Source of the DNA: Thalassotalea marina
GTDB taxonomy: Bacteria; Pseudomonadota; Gammaproteobacteria; Enterobacterales; Alteromonadaceae
Reading direction: 5' to 3'
Length of the DNA: 64,000 nt
Assembly: GCF_014656435.1 (NCBI RefSeq)
Contig: NZ_BNCK01000002.1
Location: forward strand, 115,377-179,376
A program made the position numbers and the translations under genes. Position 1 is the first letter of the stretch; every line of letters begins with the position of its first letter. The notes under the pieces are model-generated. The model ran no database searches. It was not told where the DNA came from and saw only the letters and a program-made list of their open reading frames with translations. Positions 47,847 to 58,563 of the stretch are shown here, piece by piece.

Positions 47847-48737
47847 CTAGTGTGTTCGTTGAATAATAAAAGTCGCAAAGTCAGATAAATTCTGCGTATT
47901 GTAAGGCAATCTGCTCAAAGCTTGAAGTGATTGTTGAAACAAGTCGTCAGCTTTTTGTTGTGCGCCTTCTAAGCCTAACAATGCCGGGTAGGTACTTTTG
48001 TTGGCTTCTAGGTCTGAACCTGCTGGTTTACCTAGCTCTTCATCGGTGGAAATAATGTCGATAATATCATCACGCACTTGATAGGCTAAACCAATATTGT
48101 GGGCGTACTGCTCTAAGGCATTTTTGTCTTCTGCACTCACTGAAGTCGCGCACTCAGCTGCCATAAGCACGGAAGCTCGAAGTAAAGCACCTGTTTTTAA
48201 TGAATGCAGCGTTTCTAGTTCTGCTAAAGAAATGCTTTTATCTGTTGCTGCTAAATCCAGCGCTTGCCCACCACACATTCCTTGGTAACCTGCTGCACCA
48301 ACTAATTGTTGAATAAGCGAGATACGTTTAGTATCAATTGCTGGGCTTAATGGGTGATTTGCTAGAATATCAAAAGCTAAGGTTTGTAAACTATCGCCAG
48401 CTAAAATGGCCGTTGCTTCGTCAAATGCTCTGTGGCAGGTTGGCTTTCCTCGACGCAAATCATCGTCATCCATGGCGGGTAAATCGTCGTGTAGCAAAGA
48501 ATAAGCATGTATACATTCAATTGCAGCGGCGACACCGTCTAAATCTTCAATATTTGCCCCAAGTGCTTGACCCGTGATGTAGGTCAAATAAGGGCGCATA
48601 CGTTTACCACCAATTAATAAGCCATAACGCATTGCTTCATGTAATTTGGCATCATTGATTGGTAATTTTTTCAGCGCACTTTCTAAATATTGGTCAATGC
48701 GTTGTTGGTAATCTTGTAGGTTTTCGAGTGTCGGCAC
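47847..48737 (-). CDS. ispA: Farnesyl diphosphate synthase (geranyltranstransferase)
   Basis: This 296-residue polyprenyl synthase has the first Asp-rich motif DDLPAMDDDDLRRG and the second at DDIID. It makes C15 prenyl diphosphate from isopentenyl and dimethylallyl diphosphates. It sits between xseB (1 base) and dxs, the common enterobacterial-type order. Confidence 0.96.
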   Translation of the reverse strand: MPTLENLQDYQQRIDQYLESALKKLPINDAKLHEAMRYGLLIGGKRMRPYLTYITGQALGANIEDLDGVAAAIECIHAYSLLHDDLPAMDDDDLRRGKPTCHRAFDEATAILAGDSLQTLAFDILANHPLSPAIDTKRISLIQQLVGAAGYQGMCGGQALDLAATDKSISLAELETLHSLKTGALLRASVLMAAECATSVSAEDKNALEQYAHNIGLAYQVRDDIIDIISTDEELGKPAGSDLEANKSTYPALLGLEGAQQKADDLFQQSLQALSRLPYNTQNLSDFATFIIQRTH

Positions 48738-48738
48738 G

Positions 48739-48984
48739 TTATTCCGTCTCTTCTGGCTGAAAATCTGCTAATGATGAATCTTGGTGACGTTGCATCAAAA
48801 TTTGCACTTTTTGCTCAGCATCTTTAAGTTTGACTTGGCTAATTTGACTCAATGATAAACCACGTTCAAATAGCGTCATCGAGTCTTCTAGGTTCAAATC
48901 ACCTTTTTCTAAACTATCTACTATTGACTCCAATTCAACTAAAGCCTCTTCAAAGCTTAAATTTTCGATTTTTTTGCGTGCCAT
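48739..48984 (-). CDS. xseB: Exodeoxyribonuclease VII small subunit
   Basis: This 81-residue helical protein matches XseB (LSFEEALVELESIVDSLE, LEDSMTLFERG). It associates with XseA to degrade single-stranded DNA; xseA is not in the window. It leads the xseB-ispA-dxs operon, starting divergently from pomA. Confidence 0.95.
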   Translation of the reverse strand: MARKKIENLSFEEALVELESIVDSLEKGDLNLEDSMTLFERGLSLSQISQVKLKDAEQKVQILMQRHQDSSLADFQPEETE

Positions 48985-49104
48985 TGAACGTACTTTTATC
49001 AGGTAATTACAATAATAGGCGCAAGGTACATGAGCAGGCTTAATTGGTCAACTTTTGAGGAATTTGACAGGAATCAAAAATAAACAAGGAAAATAGTTAA
49101 GTTA

Positions 49105-49133
49105 TTGACAATATGGGCGATAATACATGTATA
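49105..49133 (+). promoter_or_regulatory. Probable sigma-70 promoter of pomAB
   Basis: TTGACA (49105-49110) and TGTATA (49128-49133) are 17 bases apart, giving a leader of about 95 bases before the pomA GTG start. Confidence 0.5.
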
Positions 49134-49236
49134 AATATGAATAACAAAATATCGATAATGCATTCGCAATTTTTAGCCCTTAGGTTATCATCGGTATAGC
49201 GCTCTCAATTTAGCAAAGTATATTTCGGAGGCTTGA

Positions 49237-50001
49237 GTGGATTTAGCTACGCTACTAGGAATTTTAGGTGCCATTGGCTTCGTGGTAATGGCCATGATCT
49301 TAGGGGGCGATATCAGCATGTTTGTTGATACCCAGTCAATTCTAATTGTATTTTGTGGCTCTTTATTTGTGGTTTTAGCCAATTACAACCTAGGACAATT
49401 TTTTGGTATTGGCAAAATTATGGGTAAGGCTTTTATGTTCAAGCTTGAAAAGCCAGAAGAGTTAATTGAAAAGTCAGTGGAAATGGCTGATGCTGCTCGT
49501 AAAGGTGGCTTTTTGGCGCTTGAAGAAGCTGAGATATCCAACTCCTTTATGCAAAAAGGTGTTGATATGTTAGTGGATGGTCATGATGCTGACGTTGTAC
49601 GAGGCACGCTACAAAAAGATATTAATTTAACAACCGAGCGTCATGAAACAGGCATTGGCATGTTAACGGCATTGGCCGATGTTGCGCCTGCTATGGGTAT
49701 GATTGGTACCTTGATTGGTCTGGTTGCGATGTTATCAAATATGGATGACCCGAAAGCGATAGGTCCAGCCATGGCGGTAGCACTATTAACAACGTTATAT
49801 GGTGCCTTCTTAGCCAACGTTGTAGCTATACCAATTGCCAATAAACTAAAACTTAGAATGGCAGAAGAAAAGCTAAACCAAGAACTGATTTTAGATGCCG
49901 TTTTAGGTATTCAAGATGGGCAAAACCCGCGTGTTATTGAAGGCCTACTGAAAAACTATCTAGCGGAAAGTAAACGCGCAATTAATACAACAGAAGAGTG
50001 A
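49237..50001 (+). CDS. pomA: Flagellar motor protein PomA (sodium-driven stator)
   Basis: This 254-residue protein has four TM helices and a charged cytoplasmic loop between TM2 and TM3 (KPEELIEKSVEMADAARKGG), matching PomA/MotA. The GTG start at 49237 has GGAGG 7 bases upstream. With PomB it forms the stator that couples sodium flow to flagellar rotation. pomB follows after 11 bases. Sodium specificity is inferred from similarity and from the marine context. Confidence 0.93.
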   Translation: MDLATLLGILGAIGFVVMAMILGGDISMFVDTQSILIVFCGSLFVVLANYNLGQFFGIGKIMGKAFMFKLEKPEELIEKSVEMADAARKGGFLALEEAEISNSFMQKGVDMLVDGHDADVVRGTLQKDINLTTERHETGIGMLTALADVAPAMGMIGTLIGLVAMLSNMDDPKAIGPAMAVALLTTLYGAFLANVVAIPIANKLKLRMAEEKLNQELILDAVLGIQDGQNPRVIEGLLKNYLAESKRAINTTEE

Positions 50002-50012
50002 CGAGGTAATTT

Positions 50013-50966
50013 ATGGCTAATCCTCCAGAGTGTAAGTGCCCCCCTCCAGGGTTACCGCCGTGGATGGGTACGTTTGCCGATCTAATGTCATTGTTAATGT
50101 GTTTTTTCGTATTACTGTTATCTTTTTCGGAAATGGACGTACTTAAATTTAAGCAAATAGCAGGTTCAATGAAGTTTGCTTTTGGTGTGCAAAATAAAAT
50201 TGAAGTCAAAGATATTCCAAAAGGCACCAGTATCATTGCACAAGAGTTTAGACCGGGTAAACCGGAGCCAACGCCGATTGAAGTTATACAGCAACAAACG
50301 GTTGAAATGACTCAGCAAATGTTAGAGTTTCAAGCAGGCGATGAAACATCAGCAGGTGGTCGACAGGAGCAACGTGGTACAGAACGTGGCGGCCAATCAC
50401 AAAGTACGGCTGATGAGATGTCAGCACAGGCAAGACAAAAGGCCAGTGATGAGCTAGAGCAAGCATCACAAGAACAAGTAAATGAATTGGTGAAAAAAAT
50501 TGCTGATCAGCTAGAACAGCAAATTCAAGATGGTGCGATTGAGCTTGAACAGTTAGGCCAACAGATCACTATTCGAATTCGAGAAAACGGTTCTTTCCCT
50601 TCGGGCTCTGCGTTTTTACAACCTAAGTTTCGACCAATAATTAAAGAAATTGGTGAGTTGCTCAATACCGTGCCAGGTGAAATTATGGTTTCAGGCCATA
50701 CGGATAACCAAGGAATATCGTCAGAGCTGTTTAGTTCCAATTGGGATTTATCAAGCAAACGTGCAGTGGCGATTGCTCATGAACTAGTTAAAGTAGAAAA
50801 TTTTGATTCCTCTCGAATGACTGTAGCAGGGCATGCCGACGCAAAACCTCTAGTGCCAAATAATAATGCGCTAAATAGAAGGCGAAACCGCCGAGTTGAA
50901 ATCTCGATTAATCAAGGTAAAGCTAAAGAAACGGAGCCATACTCGATTATAAACAACGGCCAATAG
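50013..50966 (+). CDS. pomB: Flagellar motor protein PomB
   Basis: This 317-residue protein has a single TM helix near residues 21-40 with the essential ion-binding Asp23 (TFADLMSLLM), a Gln/Glu-rich periplasmic linker (about 95-180) and an OmpA-like peptidoglycan-binding domain (about 185-310, SGHTDNQG, NRRRNRRVEI). It anchors the stator to the cell wall. A terminator follows at 51009. Confidence 0.93.
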   Translation: MANPPECKCPPPGLPPWMGTFADLMSLLMCFFVLLLSFSEMDVLKFKQIAGSMKFAFGVQNKIEVKDIPKGTSIIAQEFRPGKPEPTPIEVIQQQTVEMTQQMLEFQAGDETSAGGRQEQRGTERGGQSQSTADEMSAQARQKASDELEQASQEQVNELVKKIADQLEQQIQDGAIELEQLGQQITIRIRENGSFPSGSAFLQPKFRPIIKEIGELLNTVPGEIMVSGHTDNQGISSELFSSNWDLSSKRAVAIAHELVKVENFDSSRMTVAGHADAKPLVPNNNALNRRRNRRVEISINQGKAKETEPYSIINNGQ

Positions 50967-51008
50967 CTAAGATTTGGTCAGCTAAATTTAATCCATAGCG
51001 AGATTGCA

Positions 51009-51039
51009 TAAAAAAGGAACAAATAATGTTCCTTTTTTA
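51009..51039 (+). terminator. Intrinsic terminator after pomB
   Basis: An AAAAAAGGAAC/GTTCCTTTTTT stem with an AAATAAT loop. Confidence 0.9.
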
Positions 51040-51100
51040 TTTCGCACTGTTAATTATCATAGGGTATAATCCGCGGCTCATTTTTTCTAGGTATGTTGTT

Positions 51101-52555
51101 ATGAGATTTATCATCAAGCTTCAGGCAGAAATTGCCATCAAAAGCCGCCCAGTGCGAAAGCGTTTTACTAAGATCCTTGAATCTAATATCAAAAACGTTT
51201 TGCGTAGAGTCGATGAACAAGTGACTTCGCGCATTAATTGGGACAGTATTGAAGTAAACTCAAAAAATAACAGCGAAGAAAACCGTTTAGCGCTTGTTGA
51301 GACGTTACAGTGTATTCCAGGCGTTGCTATGATTATCGAAGTGCAACAGCGAGATTTTACTGACTTGCATGACATCTATGAAAAAACCTTGGCGGTTCAT
51401 GCTAAACATATTGAAAATAAAACATTCTGTGTTCGCGTAAAACGTACCGGTGAGCATGAGTTTTCTTCATTGCAAGTTGAGCAATATGTTGGTGGTGGCT
51501 TAAACCAAGCGGTTGAGTCTGCGCGTGTAAAATTAAAAAATCCTGATGTGACTATTCATCTTGAAATCAAACGTAACGACCTGTTTATTGTTACAGAGCG
51601 CTATAAGGGGTTAGGCGGCTTCCCAATTGCGACACAAGAAGATGTTCTGTCTTTAATGTCAGGTGGTTTTGACTCGGGTGTTTCTAGCTTCCAAATGATC
51701 AAAAAGGGTGCAAGAACACATTTTTGCTTCTTTAATTTAGGCGGTTCAGCACATGAAGTTGGCGTTAAAGAAGTTAGCTATTATTTATGGAATAAATTTG
51801 GTGCTTCACACCGTGTTAAATTTTTTGCAGTAGATTTTGAGCCGGTAGTTGCCGAAATACTAGAAAAGATTGATAACGGCCAAATGGGCGTAGTACTTAA
51901 ACGCATGATGATGCGTGCTGCAGCCAAAATTGCCGAAAAACGTGGTATTCAAGCTTTGGTCACTGGCGAAGCTTTAGGCCAAGTATCAAGCCAAACGGTG
52001 ACTAATTTAAATGTTATAGATCGCGTTACAGATACATTAATTCTGCGTCCACTGGCTGCATACGACAAACAAGATATTATTGATATTGCGCGTAAAATTG
52101 GTACAGAAGATTTTGCTAAAACTATTCCTGAATATTGTGGTGTTATATCCAAAAAACCGACAGTTAAAGCAATATTGTCAAAAGTTGAAGCAGAAGAAGA
52201 ACATTTTGATTTCTCAATTCTAGATAAAGTGATTGAAGAAACGCGGATCTTTGATATCAAAGAAATAGGAGAAGCGTCAGAAGAAGAAATTCACGCAGTG
52301 GAAGAAGTTGCTGCTATTGAATCAGGTGCTATTGTTTTAGACATTCGTAGTCCTGAAGAAGAAGACGAAAATCCACTCGACATTGACGGTGTTGAAGTAC
52401 AGCACTTACCGTTCTTCAAATTAGCGACTCAGTTTGGCGACTTAGACCAAAGTAAAGAATACTTCTTGTATTGTGACCAAGGTGTAATGAGTAAACTTCA
52501 AGCACTTTACCTTATTGGAAACGGTTACAAAAACGTTAAGGTTTATCGACCGTAA
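51101..52555 (+). CDS. thiI: tRNA 4-thiouridine synthase/sulfurtransferase ThiI
   Basis: This 484-residue protein has the N-terminal ferredoxin-like/THUMP region (about 1-165), the PP-loop [10 protein letters not shown] near 187 and a C-terminal rhodanese domain with catalytic Cys458 in YCDQGVMS. The ATG at 51101 gives the family start MRFIIKLQ; an earlier ATG lies in the pomB terminator. It thiolates U8 of tRNA and supplies sulfur for thiamine. The last 20 bases overlap the convergent panE-like gene. Confidence 0.96.
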   Translation: MRFIIKLQAEIAIKSRPVRKRFTKILESNIKNVLRRVDEQVTSRINWDSIEVNSKNNSEENRLALVETLQCIPGVAMIIEVQQRDFTDLHDIYEKTLAVHAKHIENKTFCVRVKRTGEHEFSSLQVEQYVGGGLNQAVESARVKLKNPDVTIHLEIKRNDLFIVTERYKGLGGFPIATQEDVLSLMSGGFDSGVSSFQMIKKGARTHFCFFNLGGSAHEVGVKEVSYYLWNKFGASHRVKFFAVDFEPVVAEILEKIDNGQMGVVLKRMMMRAAAKIAEKRGIQALVTGEALGQVSSQTVTNLNVIDRVTDTLILRPLAAYDKQDIIDIARKIGTEDFAKTIPEYCGVISKKPTVKAILSKVEAEEEHFDFSILDKVIEETRIFDIKEIGEASEEEIHAVEEVAAIESGAIVLDIRSPEEEDENPLDIDGVEVQHLPFFKLATQFGDLDQSKEYFLYCDQGVMSKLQALYLIGNGYKNVKVYRP

Positions 52556-53471
52556 TTCCCAACATTTTTTCACGCTCTGCTATTTGCTGGTACAGAGCGT
52601 TGTTCACAGGGCACGGCAAATGGTGCTCTTGTGACATTCTATAAATAAAGCCATTGATGTATTCATTTTCTGTTTGGCGTTGATGAATTAAATCAGCTCG
52701 CATGGACGAGCAGTTTTTTGCGGTATTATTGGCTACCTTATACACCAACTCGAGCAACTTTTGTGGGTTTAAGTTTATTTGTTGACTAATAGCAACAGTG
52801 GCTATTTCTTTACACAATGTTTTTATTTGTTGCTGATATTCAGTTTTTAAAATATCACCGTTATCAATATTTTCCAAAGCAGTGATTGGGTTGATCACAC
52901 AATTTACCGCGAGTTTGAGCCATTGTAGATGAGAAATGTTTTGGTGCCAACTCACGTCAGGTAATGCATGATGTAACTCGGCTGTTAGTTGTGCATCACT
53001 TTTACTGGCGTTTTTCAACTTGCTACCATAAATACTACCTAATTGGCTTTGACCAAGTCCGGTATGAGTGATAGCGAAATCACCTGTTTTTTTGCAACCG
53101 TGTGAGGTTAACAGTTGATAAAGACGATGGGTATTATTCCAAGGAATCAAGAGTTCCTTGGGTAATATGCCATTGTGGCATAGGATAATGTCGGCTTGCT
53201 GATTAATCGCTGGTAAGTATTGAGCTAGGGCTGGGATAACTTGGTAAGCTTTTAAGCAAAAAATGATGACGTTTGAGCTAGCTAAACTATCGATGTCAGC
53301 TTGGAAAATTTTACTCGTTGTTGCTTTGCCTTCTATATCAAAAAAGTGCATTTCATCAGGGATGTTTTTGGCTCGAGCAGAACACATCAAATTTAGTTGG
53401 TGATCCATTTTTGACAAATGGTGATACCAAAGTAAGCCTATTGCTCCTTGTCCAACGATGGTTACATTCAT
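52536..53471 (-). CDS. panE: 2-dehydropantoate 2-reductase family protein
   Basis: This 311-residue protein has an N-terminal Rossmann motif (Gly7-x-Gly9-x2-Gly12) and a C-terminal ApbA/PanE domain with [16 protein letters not shown]. PanE reduces ketopantoate with NADPH on the pantothenate pathway. The ATG overlaps the stop of the VanZ-like gene by one base and its end overlaps thiI. Assignment to PanE rather than a related reductase is good but not certain. Confidence 0.85.
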   Translation of the reverse strand: MNVTIVGQGAIGLLWYHHLSKMDHQLNLMCSARAKNIPDEMHFFDIEGKATTSKIFQADIDSLASSNVIIFCLKAYQVIPALAQYLPAINQQADIILCHNGILPKELLIPWNNTHRLYQLLTSHGCKKTGDFAITHTGLGQSQLGSIYGSKLKNASKSDAQLTAELHHALPDVSWHQNISHLQWLKLAVNCVINPITALENIDNGDILKTEYQQQIKTLCKEIATVAISQQINLNPQKLLELVYKVANNTAKNCSSMRADLIHQRQTENEYINGFIYRMSQEHHLPCPVNNALYQQIAEREKMLGITVDKP

Positions 53472-53824
53472 CAGCTTCTCTTAGGAAAGTACATGACTTT
53501 TAGCCATTTTAAAGCGATGAAAACCGTAATGCCGACAACGTCTGCGATAAAATCGCTCATTTCTGGATTTCTAAAACCTAAGTACCATTGGCCAATTTCA
53601 GTAAGAGCTGCATAAAAAATAAGACAAATACTCAATGGTATTAACGGGTACTTTAGAATACCGTGCAAAAACCAAGTTAAGCCAAAAAAACCGACCATAT
53701 GGCCGATAGAATCTATTTGAGTGCCTCTAAAAATAATACGCTGCAGGTCATGCGACATGACACTTACACCTATGACTAGTAATAAAAATACTAGAAATAG
53801 TAATAAATGGTGTTGGCTTCTCAT
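53471..53824 (-). CDS. VanZ-like family membrane protein
   Basis: This 117-residue hydrophobic protein has four TM helices and the VanZ-type residues around DSIGHMVGFFGLTWFL and EIGQWYLGFRNPEMSDFIAD split over the last loop. Function in gammaproteobacteria is unknown. It is translationally coupled to panE by a one-base overlap. Confidence 0.78.
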   Translation of the reverse strand: MRSQHHLLLFLVFLLLVIGVSVMSHDLQRIIFRGTQIDSIGHMVGFFGLTWFLHGILKYPLIPLSICLIFYAALTEIGQWYLGFRNPEMSDFIADVVGITVFIALKWLKVMYFPKRS

Positions 53825-53963
53825 TTACAAACTTAAATATGAACAGTCATGGTTGGCGCCATAATAACATGTTGGAGAATTAAAAAATGCCCGTTGTGGT
53901 TATTTTTAGACAGCATTTTATTTGTTATCATTTGGCTAACTATACGTACTGAGGAATAAAATC

Positions 53964-54446
53964 ATGCCTTCAATGGACATAGTGTCTGAAATTAATGTTG
54001 AAGAAGTGCGAAATGCTGCAGAAAATGCATCTCGTGAATTAAGTACTCGTTTCGATTTTAGAGGCGTTGACGCTAGTTTTGAATGGAAAAAGCCAAACGT
54101 AATCGTAACTGCAGAAGGTGACTTCCAAGTGAAGCAGCTTGTCGATATTTTACGTAATCAATTAACCAAACGTCATGTTGACCCTCAGGCAATGAGTGTT
54201 GGTGAACCAGAGTTTTCTGGTAAAAAGTGCTCTGCAAAATGTAGCTTTAAAGAAGGTATCGAACAGCCTGTTGCTAAGAAAGTTGTCAAATTGATCAAAG
54301 ACAGCAAATTGAAGGTGCAAGCGGCCATTCAAGGTGAGCAAGTACGTGTTACAGGTAAAAAACGTGACGACTTACAAGCAGTCATGCGATTAGTTAAAGA
54401 AGCTGAGCTAGAGCAATCTTTCCAATTTACTAATTTTAAAGATTGA
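53964..54446 (+). CDS. yajQ: YajQ family nucleotide-binding protein
   Basis: This 160-residue protein matches YajQ in full: [11 protein letters not shown] start, STRFDFRG, and the tail [13 protein letters not shown]. YajQ-family proteins bind nucleotides; a Xanthomonas homologue binds cyclic di-GMP and acts as a co-regulator. That is of interest with two cyclases in this window, but the link is inference. The gene is monocistronic and divergent from the VanZ-like gene. Confidence 0.95.
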   Translation: MPSMDIVSEINVEEVRNAAENASRELSTRFDFRGVDASFEWKKPNVIVTAEGDFQVKQLVDILRNQLTKRHVDPQAMSVGEPEFSGKKCSAKCSFKEGIEQPVAKKVVKLIKDSKLKVQAAIQGEQVRVTGKKRDDLQAVMRLVKEAELEQSFQFTNFKD

Positions 54447-54458
54447 TCATGTAATGTA

Positions 54459-54496
54459 AGTTGAGTTGCTCTTGGAACATTGGAGCAACTCACGCT
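54459..54496. terminator. Possible terminator between yajQ and mcp
   Basis: A 10-bp stem, TGAGTTGCTC/GGAGCAACTCA-like, with a 10-base loop. It separates the convergent yajQ and mcp genes. The T-tract is weak. Confidence 0.45.
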
Positions 54497-54556
54497 TTTG
54501 AATACGTCAATTTTTTGCATTAGGCGCTAGTCCAACAGCACTTTGCTGAGCATTGC

Positions 54557-56302
54557 CTAAACAATAAATTCTCTGGAGTTTTCCTTAAGTTGCTCACTGG
54601 TTAATTCTAATATGTCTACGACCTGCATAAACTGAGTCATTTTATTAACAGCATCTTGTGAAATAGAGCTTAATTCATTGATATTTCTGTTTATATCTTC
54701 AGTAACAGAGAGCTGCTCTTGTGATGCTGTAGCTACCCCTTGCGTCAAATCTTTAATTTTACTTACCGCCTTAAAAATACTCTCTAAAACTTCTGCTGAC
54801 ATTAATACTTGTTCTTGGGTAGAACCAACTTGCTGCTGGCTTTGTTGAATTGCCGTGTTAGCTCCGCCAGCTTTCTCTTGAAGTTGGTTAATTATTTCGC
54901 TGATTTCACCTGTAGATTGCTGCGTGCGTTGCGCTAAAGTTCTTACTTCGTCCGCAACAACTGCAAAACCTCGACCTTGTTCGCCAGCTCGAGCTGCTTC
55001 TATGGCGGCGTTAAGGGCAAGTAAGTTTGTTTGTTCGGCAATGGATTGGATAACACTGACAACATTTGAGACTTGGTCACTTTGAGCGGTTAGCTGCGCA
55101 ATGATATTGGCGGTATCATCAAACCGGGTAGATAAGTCTGAAAATTGTTGACTTGTATTTGACATCACATTAATACCTTTTTGTGCTTCTTGTTCTACCT
55201 GATTGGCGTAATCAGCAGTACTCACAGTGTTTGACGTTACCTCATTCAAAGTCGCAGTCATTTGTTCTGCCGCCGTCGCAATTGTTTCTAATCGTAAGTT
55301 TTGCTGCTCACTTAATGCTTTGTTTTGCCTTATAAACTCTGCTACTTTTTGGGAGCTTTTAGACATTTGTCCACCAGCTGTTCCAATGTTGGTGATGGTT
55401 TTTTTAAAACTTCTCAACATTTTGTTGACGATGGTTGCCACAGCTTTTACTTCCGTTGCTCCATTTTCGTCGACAGATTTTGATAAGTTATTTTCTTTAC
55501 CTATTTCTTCAAAAGTTTTCCCTAATAATTCAATGGGTTTAACAATTCGATGGCGGACTAAAAATACACCAAAAATGCTAAATGCTACGGTTAAAGCTAG
55601 CAAGATTATTACCCAAGTTAACAGAGCTTCAACTTTGTTGTTGGCGGCTTCAAAGGTTTCCTTTGTTCTGTTTTCTAGGGTTGTAAAAAAAGCGTCTACG
55701 GGTTCCATAATCTCTTTTTTGTAGCGATGGTATTGTTCGCCATGAGTTAATTGAATTGCCGTGTTTAAATCTGGTTTACCTACAATGGTAAAGTTGCCTG
55801 CACTGTCTTTGAATCTTCCTTTAACAGCATTCATGGCTTCAACTTCTAGAGCGACTAAGCCGTCTGAGTTTTTTTGTGCTTGTGATAAATAGTCTAGCTC
55901 TTGCTGGGTAAAACCTATTGCCTTCATTTCATCAATTAGTATCGACGAGGGACCGTCAGGTTTTGGCTTATCGCCATAATTTAACACAAGATCCCAGTAA
56001 ATTTTATGATAGCCAACTGGCCTTGATTTTTCGCCATTTCGAATTGCAAGCACATCCAAATACATCTTTTCGTATTTTTCATCGCCTGTAACCGCGTATG
56101 TTCTGCCCAGTCGAGTCAAATCGTCAGAGCTTTGCCTTAGCTCGTCAGCCAGTTGATATGCTTTGTAACGGTTATCTGCAATATGTTCGACATCAATAAT
56201 TGCGTTATACATACTGGTGACAAATAAAATAACTGTGATCACAAAGAGAATAATGCCGCTGAAAACTGTGGTCATCAAAATTCGAATCGAGTTTAAGTTC
56301 AT
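54557..56302 (-). CDS. Methyl-accepting chemotaxis protein
   Basis: This 581-residue chemoreceptor has TM1 at about 10-31, a helical extracytoplasmic domain of about 200 residues, TM2 near 226-250, a HAMP domain to about 310 and a signalling domain with the tip motif [23 protein letters not shown] near 435. A second family member lies at 9180-11510. The ligand is unknown. Confidence 0.92.
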   Translation of the reverse strand: MNLNSIRILMTTVFSGIILFVITVILFVTSMYNAIIDVEHIADNRYKAYQLADELRQSSDDLTRLGRTYAVTGDEKYEKMYLDVLAIRNGEKSRPVGYHKIYWDLVLNYGDKPKPDGPSSILIDEMKAIGFTQQELDYLSQAQKNSDGLVALEVEAMNAVKGRFKDSAGNFTIVGKPDLNTAIQLTHGEQYHRYKKEIMEPVDAFFTTLENRTKETFEAANNKVEALLTWVIILLALTVAFSIFGVFLVRHRIVKPIELLGKTFEEIGKENNLSKSVDENGATEVKAVATIVNKMLRSFKKTITNIGTAGGQMSKSSQKVAEFIRQNKALSEQQNLRLETIATAAEQMTATLNEVTSNTVSTADYANQVEQEAQKGINVMSNTSQQFSDLSTRFDDTANIIAQLTAQSDQVSNVVSVIQSIAEQTNLLALNAAIEAARAGEQGRGFAVVADEVRTLAQRTQQSTGEISEIINQLQEKAGGANTAIQQSQQQVGSTQEQVLMSAEVLESIFKAVSKIKDLTQGVATASQEQLSVTEDINRNINELSSISQDAVNKMTQFMQVVDILELTSEQLKENSREFIV

Positions 56303-56700
56303 ATAACTACCTTTTATGAAGTTGCTTGATTAAAAAATAGTCTATATGTTTGATTTCATCTAGAACTAAGGATAATTGAGATAGCAATCCTTTTAGAATA
56401 GAAGGGGTGATTTACTCAACTATAAATAAATTAGTAATGACAAAATCAAAGGAAAATTTGATATTGATAGGGTATATAAAGAAAGCTTCTGTAAAGTATT
56501 GAGGAGTTATGTAAGCGCAGTTTTATTTCAACAATTGTTTGTTTTGTATACTAAATGGTACGCATGAGTTTACAAGGATTGTACTTTGCGTGAATTTATA
56601 TTGCAGTAAACTTGGGAAAGTACTGTTTTTATTGGTTTAGATTAAGTAAATTAAATGCCATTCAATAGATCCATAAGATAAAAATAAAAGAAAGGTTTAC
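56303..56700. other. Intergenic region between divergent mcp and NSS transporter genes
   Basis: About 400 AT-rich bases. SD-like AAAGG occurs upstream of both starts. No gene, repeat or recognised operator was seen. Confidence 0.5.
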
Positions 56701-58047
56701 ATGGCAGGTTCTAGAGGGGAGTTCAGCTCTCGCATTGGTTTTATTATGGCTGCTGCTGGTTCAGCAGTTGGACTGGGGAATATTTGGGGGTTCCCTACAC
56801 AAACGGCAAGTAACGGTGGTGCGGCGTTTGTACTTGTTTATTTAGTGTTAGCATTTTGCTTAGCATATCCTGCTTTTATGGCAGAAATTCTCATCGGTCG
56901 TTCAGGGCAAGCTAACGCAGTTACATCGCTACAAAAGATGTCTAGAACTGTTTTTCAAAAGCGCTTTGCGTTTTTTGTTGGTTTTGGTGGTGTGATTTGC
57001 GCCTCTTTAATATTAAGCTTTTACGGTATTTTAGCCGGATGGATGATTTCCTACGCGGTTGAACCCATTGCGATAGTGTTGAAACAAGAATGGATTGCTG
57101 AATGGGTCATTGGCTCTTCAATTGGTCGAAATTTATTGTTCACAGTTTTATTCATGTTTTTAACCATTATTATTATCCGCAAAGGGGTTGAAGACGGTAT
57201 TGAGAAGTGGTCGAAGCGTTTAATGCCTATGATGATAGGCTTGCTGGTGTTGTTAATTATCTATGTGCTGACATTAGATGGTGCACAAGAAGGATTAAAT
57301 GCATACCTAAATCCTGATATTTCTCGAGTTTTAGAGCCTAATTTATTATTAAGCGCACTTGGACAAGCGTTTTTCTCACTGTCTTTAGGTACCAGTGTTA
57401 TGGTGATCTATGGCTCTTATATTTCCAAAAAGGAAAATATGGTGTCAATTGGTGCCCAGGTTACCTTGATAGACGTATCAATTGCATTCTTAGCCGGCCT
57501 TTTAATTATTCCTGCTATGTATGTAGCGCAAGCGCAAGGCGTGCAAATTTTTGCCGAAAATGGCGACTTACTTGAAGGCCCAACTTTAGTCTTTAAGGTG
57601 TTACCAACACTGTTTGATAGTATGGGCAATGTTGGCTTGTTTGTCGGTTTTGCATTTTTTGTTTTGATGTCTGTTGCGGCTTTAACTTCATCAATTTCAA
57701 TGCTTGAAGGTCCTGTTTCTTATGCTGTAGAGCGCCATAATATTGAACGCAGAACAGCGACGACCTGGATTGGATTCGCTATTTTAGCCATCAGCGTGAC
57801 AATTGTGGTAAATATCGACTATATGCTTGATTTAGTAGCTATTTTGTCTACTCAGTATGGTCAACCGATTATTGCCATGTTGTGCTGTGTTTTTGCTGGA
57901 TGGATTTGGCAACGTAGCAAGTTATTAGAAGAAATTAAACAAGGTTATGATGACGTAGAAAACAGTTTCTTTTGGAAGATTTGGCCTTGGTACATTAAGT
58001 TTATTTGTCCTACGGCTATTGCTATTGTTTTCATTCACTCGTTATAA
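56701..58047 (+). CDS. Sodium-dependent transporter, NSS (SNF) family
   Basis: This 448-residue LeuT-fold symporter has the TM1 signature AAAGSAVGLGNIWGFP, broken helix glycines and about 11 TM segments, the usual bacterial length. It imports an amino acid or related amine with sodium. The substrate is not predictable from sequence. It is monocistronic and ends at a strong terminator shared with the convergent thioredoxin gene. Confidence 0.92.
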   Translation: MAGSRGEFSSRIGFIMAAAGSAVGLGNIWGFPTQTASNGGAAFVLVYLVLAFCLAYPAFMAEILIGRSGQANAVTSLQKMSRTVFQKRFAFFVGFGGVICASLILSFYGILAGWMISYAVEPIAIVLKQEWIAEWVIGSSIGRNLLFTVLFMFLTIIIIRKGVEDGIEKWSKRLMPMMIGLLVLLIIYVLTLDGAQEGLNAYLNPDISRVLEPNLLLSALGQAFFSLSLGTSVMVIYGSYISKKENMVSIGAQVTLIDVSIAFLAGLLIIPAMYVAQAQGVQIFAENGDLLEGPTLVFKVLPTLFDSMGNVGLFVGFAFFVLMSVAALTSSISMLEGPVSYAVERHNIERRTATTWIGFAILAISVTIVVNIDYMLDLVAILSTQYGQPIIAMLCCVFAGWIWQRSKLLEEIKQGYDDVENSFFWKIWPWYIKFICPTAIAIVFIHSL

Positions 58048-58050
58048 AGT

Positions 58051-58086
58051 TAAAAGCAAGGGCTTTGTAATGCCCTTGCTTTTAAT
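58051..58086. terminator. Bidirectional terminator between NSS transporter and thioredoxin
   Basis: An AAAAGCAAGGGC/GCCCTTGCTTTT stem with a TTTGTAAT loop. T and A tracts lie on both sides. Confidence 0.9.
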
Positions 58087-58139
58087 ACCAACTAGATTAG
58101 AAATTTAGTCACTTAGCGAGAGCTAAAAGAATTGGTATT
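58084..58139. repeat. Inverted repeat AATACCAA/TTGGTATT
   Basis: Eight-base perfect arms 40 bases apart, overlapping the terminator. This resembles short dispersed palindromic elements common in Alteromonadales intergenic regions; a partner arm-like sequence occurs near 19664. Confidence 0.35.
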
Positions 58140-58144
58140 TGTAG

Positions 58145-58459
58145 TTACTGAGTTACAAATTCGGTAACTTGTGATACTGATGCTGCGCCTACCTTCCGAT
58201 CGACTAATTCTCCATTATCAAACAGTAACAACGTTGGAATGCCTCTTACACCGTATTGAATCATTAGCTCAGGTGCTTCATCTGCATTTACTTTAATTAC
58301 TTTAACCCCTTGCTGTTCTGCTGCCACTTGTTCGACAACAGGTGCAATCATTTTACATGGACCACACCAAGGTGCATAAAAGTCGACTAACACTTTCCCT
58401 TGGTAATCTATGGCGTGTTCATTAAATTGTTCTTGGCTTATTTCAAGCACTGTACCCAT
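58145..58459 (-). CDS. trxA: Thioredoxin
   Basis: This 104-residue thioredoxin has the WCGPC active site (Cys32, Cys35), the cis-Pro in RGIPTLLLF and no signal peptide. It reduces cytoplasmic disulfides with NADPH via thioredoxin reductase. It is a monocistronic gene divergent from a LysR gene. It may be a second thioredoxin in the genome. Confidence 0.93.
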   Translation of the reverse strand: MGTVLEISQEQFNEHAIDYQGKVLVDFYAPWCGPCKMIAPVVEQVAAEQQGVKVIKVNADEAPELMIQYGVRGIPTLLLFDNGELVDRKVGAASVSQVTEFVTQ

Positions 58460-58563
58460 TTTTTTCTCCTAAGAATTAATATCGAAAGCTATTGTAGTGA
58501 GCTTGCATTGTTTTGATAAGTTGGGTTAAATAAAACTCATTGTTCTAAATATGAGACAATTAA

